In this document: one piece after another, positions 6,778-10,489 of the stretch
Numbering within the stretch: position 1 is the first letter of the stretch
Layout: the number at the start of each line of letters is the position of its first letter
NCBI GenBank assembly: GCA_019104905.1
Contig: JAHRXB010000188.1
Span: 1-10,489, forward strand
Length of the DNA: 10,489 bases
From: Bdellovibrio sp.
GTDB lineage: Bacteria; Bdellovibrionota; Bdellovibrionia; Bdellovibrionales; Bdellovibrionaceae
Direction: 5' to 3'
Position numbers and translations under genes: made by a program
The notes under the pieces: model-generated
What the model saw: the letters and a program-made list of their open reading frames with translations, nothing else
What the model was told of the DNA's origin: nothing
Database searches by the model: none

Positions 6778-7595
6778 TACGCAACCTCCAACCAAGCGAT
6801 GACTTCGGTAAGGTATGTGTGGAAACCATGAACGCTTAAGTTCCAAGGTTGCCCACCTCCACCATTGTGAGGATGATATGATATCAACTGATAGGCCTTA
6901 CCGCCGACCTGCACTACCTCTTGAGGTTGCCCTTTCACTTTACCGATCAACGGGGAACCCACCGGAAGACCAGCGCGGTCAATCATCGAAGAGGGATAAC
7001 CGTTTGGAATAGGAACAATCACATCGGTCTTTAGAGGTCCCGACATCCATGCCGGAACCCCTTCATAAAGAACGAATCCATCGATCAGTTGGGCTTTTTG
7101 ACGTCCCTCACGCAAGATATCAAGCTCTGCTTTTACACGCTCTCCTGATCCACCATTCACGTTCTTTCTTGTAACTGAAAATTGTTCGCCTGACTCGATG
7201 TCCAGCGTACCATGCAACGGCTGACTTGCATTTCCATCCTCATCTAAGCGGCGAACTACCGCAGTTTCTGCGGTCAAGCCAACCAATTGTGCGATTTCAT
7301 TTACAGTCATCTTCTTCTTAACGCCTTTGTCTTTACCAAAGCGGATACGATTGACAAAGATATGGAGTTTTTCAAGCTCAGCACAGTGCTCACGGGCGAT
7401 ACGATCTCCGTCGGCCACAAGCTCTTTGCCTTCTTTGATTAACTCATTACCCTCTTCAGTCAGATGCTTAGCTTTGTCTAAAAGCTCCTCTCCCTTGCGC
7501 TGCAGCTTATGACCTTGCTGGATCAAGTGCTGACCAGCATCAGATTCGCAATGACCTTCGTGTTTGTTTGTTACTATTTCTGCTTCTGTATTCAT
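6777..7595 (-). CDS. Coiled coil-ubiquitin-like-E2 (Prok-E2_E-like) fusion protein
   Basis: The product is 272 residues; the start ATG at 7595 follows GGGAGGG. Residues 21-69 are seven consecutive heptads, six starting with Gly (21, 28, 35, 49, 56, 63) and one with Ala42, each with Leu or Ile at the fourth position. This is probably a coiled coil or helical oligomerisation segment. Residues about 77-149 look like a beta-grasp ubiquitin-like domain (LHIFVNRIRF, MTVNEIAQLVGL, SGEQFSVTRK) ending in VNGG. Residues about 155-272 resemble the prokaryotic E2 family E (Prok-E2_E, PF14462): IPNGYP (196-201), D206, SYHPHNGGGGQPW (239-251), and HGFHTYLTEVIAWL at the end. This E2-like domain contains no cysteine; the only cysteines in the protein are Cys16 and Cys71. 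It overlaps the JAB-E1 gene, its obvious partner. Domain assignments are from pattern recognition; role inferred as modifier and carrier. Confidence 0.82.
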   Translation of the reverse strand: MNTEAEIVTNKHEGHCESDAGQHLIQQGHKLQRKGEELLDKAKHLTEEGNELIKEGKELVADGDRIAREHCAELEKLHIFVNRIRFGKDKGVKKKMTVNEIAQLVGLTAETAVVRRLDEDGNASQPLHGTLDIESGEQFSVTRKNVNGGSGERVKAELDILREGRQKAQLIDGFVLYEGVPAWMSGPLKTDVIVPIPNGYPSSMIDRAGLPVGSPLIGKVKGQPQEVVQVGGKAYQLISYHPHNGGGGQPWNLSVHGFHTYLTEVIAWLEVA

Positions 7596-7765
7596 GCTTC
7601 CCTCCCGGGATAGTTTGCGGCGTAATTGCCTACATGAATCAAGCTTCACAAAAAAAGATCGCTGCTGAAATCAGGGAGTCTATAGGGCAAAATGGCCTAC
7701 CCAAACTTCTCGGTCAAAATGCGTCATAAGCATTTGTTATTATTTGAATTTTGCTCTAGGGCGAG
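7596..7765 (-). other. 170-bp gap upstream of the Ubl-E2 gene
   Basis: No gene is supported here. Read on the minus strand, a TTGACC (7712-7717) sits 17 bases before CATTTT (7689-7694), a promoter-like but poor -10. The gap is the only non-coding break inside the cassette, so a second promoter for the Ubl-E2/JAB-E1 pair is possible. A plus-strand open frame crossing it is a shadow of the 324-aa gene. Confidence 0.25.
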
Positions 7766-8740
7766 TCACTCAATTACGACAAATTTCACTTCTTTTAGCT
7801 TACTTGACACGGTGTTGTTCTCGCGTTCAGAGACCAAGATATTCAATGCATACTCCAGATCCGTGGCATCGGTAAAAGTTAGTTTAAGCGCCTTCTTCAG
7901 TTCTGATCGAGCGGTGTTAACAGCACTTGGACCAAGGTATTCCTTCACACCAAGAAATTTGTCACCAAACTTCCCAGCGGTCATATCACCCTCAAGCTTA
8001 GAGCAACCCACAATGTACTCAATGGGTTTGCCTTCTTTCTTAATTTTGACCTGCTTGCCTTTAAAAAATACAGAAGCCGTTTCCACTCTTACGATGAGAT
8101 CCATATCAGGATATAGTGCTGGAAGATTCTGCGCGTCGGTATTAGCCGCAATCCACGTCAGCACGTCCTCCGAAAATTGTGAGAGTATAAAATCCCCCAC
8201 ATCGATATCGGGAACAGTACTGCAAATAGCAATCGACGCCTTTTCGGAACCAAACACTATGACATTTTTTCTGTTTTTCAACTCTTTCAACCACAGCAGA
8301 AACTGATGAGTTTGAACAACCTGGTCATCTAATACAGTTATGATTCTGTATTGGTCCCCTGCAAATTCTCGCTGCCAAACGAGTACTTGTGCACTTTGTC
8401 CCGCGACGGGCGATGTAGGGACAAATCCAGCCTTTGCCAGCTCTATCCCGAGCATTTTTGAGGGCGCAGTTTCATAAACTAAGTTAGCAAGATCCGCGTT
8501 TAAAATTACGTCGCCACCCTCAGATGGAATTGCTTCAAAAGTGCCGTTAGTCCCACGAAGAAGATATTCTTGTGCACCAAATCCGAAATCAAAAATGCCT
8601 TCGAAACCATCTAGAGCCCGCGCCTCATTGATCGCATATAATCCTCCGCGCTCGACCAAGTGTCGAAACTCCTCAGACGACATGACTTGTTCCCACGACA
8701 ATCTGGATTTTGCTGTTTTGGAAGCGAGAAATTTTAACAT
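7766..8740 (-). CDS. Unrecognised protein of ubiquitin-like cassette, possible C-terminal winged helix
   Basis: This 324-residue protein is not recognised. Its ATG (8740) directly follows the TAG of the upstream gene with no ribosome site, implying coupled translation. The N-terminal two thirds are mixed alpha/beta, with short hydrophobic strands (QVLVWQREF, YRIITVLDD, KNVIVFGSEKASIAIC). No signal peptide, membrane helix or catalytic motif stands out. Residues about 222-288 resemble an OmpR-type winged helix-turn-helix: a beta hairpin (ASVFFKGKQVKIKK), then helices EYIVGC, KFGDKFLGVKEYLG, and a basic recognition-like helix VNTARSELKKALK. If so, it may bind DNA and regulate or target the system; this is a low-confidence inference. 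It could equally be a substrate or adaptor. Being in the same minus-strand run, it is probably part of the cassette. Confidence 0.6.
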   Translation of the reverse strand: MLKFLASKTAKSRLSWEQVMSSEEFRHLVERGGLYAINEARALDGFEGIFDFGFGAQEYLLRGTNGTFEAIPSEGGDVILNADLANLVYETAPSKMLGIELAKAGFVPTSPVAGQSAQVLVWQREFAGDQYRIITVLDDQVVQTHQFLLWLKELKNRKNVIVFGSEKASIAICSTVPDIDVGDFILSQFSEDVLTWIAANTDAQNLPALYPDMDLIVRVETASVFFKGKQVKIKKEGKPIEYIVGCSKLEGDMTAGKFGDKFLGVKEYLGPSAVNTARSELKKALKLTFTDATDLEYALNILVSERENNTVSSKLKEVKFVVIE

Positions 8741-9946
8741 CTAGGCGTCAGCTCGCAACTGCCATACCCCAGTTGCTGCGAGAAACTGACTAACAATTGC
8801 AGGATCAAGGTTTTTCCCGATCTTCATGCTACCCGGTTTAAGCACCACAGTTCCGTAGTCTTTACTGTCAGCACCAAGTCTTAATTTGAAAGCGATTTCC
8901 TTCATACGGCTGGTGGGAGAAACGTCAGGTTCAGCCATTAGAAAATCTGCAATGCAGCCGATTCTTCTAGTTGGCAATGTTTGCAGTCCGCCTCGGGGAT
9001 TAATGAAAACAAAGGCGCGTAAGTCTATACCCTCTATATTCATTTCTGTAGCAACTCGTGCTAGTACCGTCTTAAGGTTCTTATCTAAAAACTGATCCAA
9101 CTTGAATTCTTTGCGCCTTAAGGAGCGCGGCTGCCCCGACAGAATAGAAGCAACGACGTCGGCATACATTTGAGCGTCTTGTTTATTGCAACTTACCCAT
9201 AGAAGCTGACTGTCTGGAATATACAAAATCGTATCCGTTTTTGACTTTCGATCTTCACGCATTAACGGTTTTTCATCGCGACCAATTCTTGTTTCAGATT
9301 GAATTTTCAAGCCGTGGTCTACCATAAATCCGGTCGCACGTTCAGAGGCGACTTTCATAACAGTGCAATAGCTACCATATCCAGAGTCGTAGAACTTTCC
9401 GACGAGATTCGCTCGTAGATGTGCTTGAACGATATTTCCAAAGTTGGCTGCGACCTGTGGTGGTGGCATTTCAAACACATGAATTGTTTTACCATTGATC
9501 TCTTGAGCGTGAACTTGCAACTGCTGATTCAGAAAAATCTGAACCGCATCTGCCTGTTCTTCAATCATTCGCACCAAAAAAGTAGAATGGCTATCCAAAG
9601 GATCATAGCGATGACCGCGTTTGGATAGAAAATCAATCACTCCATTTTGATAAAGGAACGAAGCCATACCAATCTGTTCCCAAAATTCACTGACAGCAAG
9701 GCAAGCTGGCGACCATAGGTGAGTTAAGACGTCATCCCATTGTTCCACCGAAAGTCCGCCGATAAGAGGATGAATAAATTCGGGGGAAAATTTTTGTGCA
9801 TAATGCTTAATGAGTGGAAGTCCAAGATCCCCAACGGCCTCACGAGTTGTGAATTCATTCACGACGTGCAAGGGTATCACGACCTCAGTATCATTATTAT
9901 GTTGCTCTTCTGTTGTTTCCGTTTGCATCTGCTTTCCGATCTCCAT
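8741..9946 (-). CDS. Unrecognised ~400-aa protein, first gene of ubiquitin-like cassette
   Basis: The start is uncertain. The frame is open from ATG at 9994, with further ATGs at 9946 and 9928, and none has a good ribosome site; only weak GGAAAG precedes 9928. I give 9946 (401 residues) because residues before it look non-coding-like. No domain is recognised. After an acidic, Gln/Thr-rich N-terminus, the protein is soluble and mixed alpha/beta with no signal peptide or membrane helix. A segment reading TDTILYIPDSQLLWVSCNK with a following helix has the repeated 'hydrophobic strand-D-hydrophobic strand-helix' pattern seen in many sensor or adaptor folds. A C-terminal part (KEIAFKLRLGADSKDYGTVVLKPG) is beta-rich. 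It abuts the 324-aa gene (TAGATG), so the two proteins may work together. Function unknown. Confidence 0.6.
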   Translation of the reverse strand: MEIGKQMQTETTEEQHNNDTEVVIPLHVVNEFTTREAVGDLGLPLIKHYAQKFSPEFIHPLIGGLSVEQWDDVLTHLWSPACLAVSEFWEQIGMASFLYQNGVIDFLSKRGHRYDPLDSHSTFLVRMIEEQADAVQIFLNQQLQVHAQEINGKTIHVFEMPPPQVAANFGNIVQAHLRANLVGKFYDSGYGSYCTVMKVASERATGFMVDHGLKIQSETRIGRDEKPLMREDRKSKTDTILYIPDSQLLWVSCNKQDAQMYADVVASILSGQPRSLRRKEFKLDQFLDKNLKTVLARVATEMNIEGIDLRAFVFINPRGGLQTLPTRRIGCIADFLMAEPDVSPTSRMKEIAFKLRLGADSKDYGTVVLKPGSMKIGKNLDPAIVSQFLAATGVWQLRADA

Positions 9947-10046
9947 GGAAATAATTTGTTGCCATCGGAAAGAACACAGGTGAGGATAAGCCATACAACA
10001 ACAACTTCAATCTGAACGTCCTTTCGCGATGGTTGGTTTTGTTTTC

Positions 10047-10090
10047 GGCCACGGAGTCCAAGGTCCGCAAAAACTAATGGACTCCAGGCC
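10047..10090. other. Strong hairpin in the leader of the ubiquitin-like cassette
   Basis: GGAGTCCA (10053-10060) and TGGACTCC (10078-10085) pair perfectly around a 17-nt loop. Just outside, GGCC (10047-10050) and GGCC (10087-10090) extend the stem across a small internal bulge, giving about 12 base pairs. On the plus strand ACATTTTT follows, terminator-like. On the minus strand it lies about 30-70 bases after the TATAAT box, inside the probable 5' leader of the cassette, so it may protect the RNA, attenuate it, or insulate against read-through. Confidence 0.5.
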
Positions 10091-10121
10091 ACATTTTTCA
10101 GAATAAATTGAACGATATTGC

Positions 10122-10127
10122 ATTATA
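10122..10127 (-). promoter_or_regulatory. Candidate -10 box (TATAAT) of the ubiquitin-like cassette promoter
   Basis: The minus strand reads a perfect TATAAT. Transcription from it would start near 10115 and give a leader of about 170 bases before the first gene. No convincing -35 box lies 16-18 bases upstream, where a T-run (TCTTTTTTTT) precedes it. It is the best promoter candidate in this gap, but a lone hexamer in AT-rich DNA is weak evidence. Confidence 0.4.
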
Positions 10128-10264
10128 AAAGTCCAAAAAAAAGAGTGCTTATCGGCAGATCTCTCTAATTTGGTTAATTGATGGGCGGCGTTATACCCCT
10201 AAATCGGCTACAGATAAGGTTTTCCATAAGAAAACTTAGTCGATGCACAAACAAAGAACCCCGA

Positions 10265-10307
10265 TAAAAAGGCTGACTCATCATGTTCACCCGAAGAACG
10301 CAGCCTT
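10265..10307 (-). terminator. Intrinsic terminator of the right-edge minus-strand gene
   Basis: Read on the minus strand, AAGGCTG (10301-10307) pairs with CAGCCTT (10269-10275) around a 25-nt loop that itself contains GTTC/GAAC (10285-10299). The stem runs straight into a T-run (CAGCCTTTTTA). It lies 45 bases after the stop at 10352, so it separates that gene from the ubiquitin-like cassette. Confidence 0.75.
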
Positions 10308-10351
10308 AATGTGGCAGCAAAAAATATAATTCTAACCAAAAGAACAACCAA

Positions 10352-10489
10352 CTAATCCATCAAAGATACTTCCATATCGAAAGGACTCAACACCATCGTG
10401 GCCGGACCACTTCTCACTTCAACCGTCCAATCTTTTTCGGTTCCACTGAAATCCACGGACCGAACAAGAACTTCTCGCTCATTAAGATA
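10352..10489 (-). CDS. Unrecognised protein, C-terminal 45 residues only
   Basis: A minus-strand frame enters from the right edge and is open for 45 codons to TAG at 10352-10354. It reads YLNEREVLVRSVDFSGTEKD, then WTVEVRSGP, and ends in FDMEVSLMD. The start and most of the gene lie outside the window. The sequence is typical soluble beta-rich protein with normal codon use, and a good terminator follows the stop. I do not recognise a family. It shares strand with the cassette but the terminator between them suggests a separate transcript. Confidence 0.55.
   Translation of the reverse strand, partial: YLNEREVLVRSVDFSGTEKDWTVEVRSGPATMVLSPFDMEVSLMD

Larger units (their letters stand above)
9995..10351. 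other. Intergenic region between cassette and the next minus-strand gene
   Basis: No gene is supported in this stretch of about 357 bases. It holds the leader hairpin and TATAAT box given separately, a GTTTTC/GAAAAC hairpin (10219-10235) and the upstream gene's terminator. A 38-codon open frame (10007-10123, minus) starts inside the TATAAT box and is not accepted. The rest shows no repeats or RNA gene that I can see. Confidence 0.5.

Noticed and set aside
7692..8306. 204-codon plus-strand open frame
   Set aside because: It lies opposite the 324-aa gene and the gap, has no ribosome site, and its sequence is a Ser/Phe-rich shadow.
10007..10123. 38-codon minus-strand open frame upstream of the cassette, possible leader peptide
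   Set aside because: Its ATG overlaps the TATAAT box, so the proposed transcript would not contain it, and there is no ribosome site.
1..10489. CRISPR array, tRNA, rRNA or insertion sequence
   Set aside because: I saw no regular spacer-repeat array, cloverleaf, ribosomal sequence or transposase in any frame read.

Overview
The window is a Gram-negative accessory region: a conjugation-type secretion operon, a small regulator cassette, and a ubiquitin-like conjugation operon. A regulator resembling the TIGR02147/DUF4423 family, together with many short-lipobox lipoproteins and moderate GC, would fit Bdellovibrionota or a related deltaproteobacterial-type predator. That taxonomic guess is weak because no RNA gene or housekeeping marker is present.

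Layout. (1) 1-3690, minus strand: two lipoproteins (one collagen-like, one with a glycine zipper), then VirB2-like pilin, VirB3/TraL and VirB4/TraC ATPase, the last cut by the left edge. The genes overlap or nearly touch, so this is one operon of a type IV secretion/conjugation apparatus. (2) 3691-4013: divergent intergenic region with a candidate multi-hairpin RNA ending in a U-tract, and an AT-rich array of 20-bp-spaced TATGT-type repeats next to a 27-bp imperfect palindrome. (3) 4014-5236, plus strand: XRE-type HTH protein, DUF4423-like protein, and a small secreted glycine-rich protein translationally coupled to it. (4) 5237-5361: three hairpins, the last a bidirectional terminator between convergent operons. 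(5) 5362-9946, minus strand: in transcription order an unrecognised ~400-aa protein, an unrecognised 324-aa protein, a coiled coil-ubiquitin-like-E2 fusion, and a JAB protease-E1 fusion. (6) 9947-10351: operon leader with a TATAAT box and a strong hairpin, then the terminator of the next minus-strand gene, whose last 45 codons reach the right edge.

The most interesting element is region 5. A compact four-gene cassette encodes all the parts expected of a ubiquitin-like modifier pathway: modifier, E2-like fold, E1-like adenylating enzyme and JAMM peptidase. Its E2-like domain contains no cysteine at all, and the E1 domain has none where catalytic cysteines usually lie. The Ubl-E2 protein begins with seven heptads, six starting with glycine and one with alanine. 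The related prokaryotic ubiquitin-like systems (Prok-E2_E, ThiF, JAB families) are known from comparative genomics, and some relatives act in phage defence. The function of this version, and of its two unknown partners, cannot be read from sequence alone. Its position beside a conjugation operon suggests cargo of a mobile element, which is inference.
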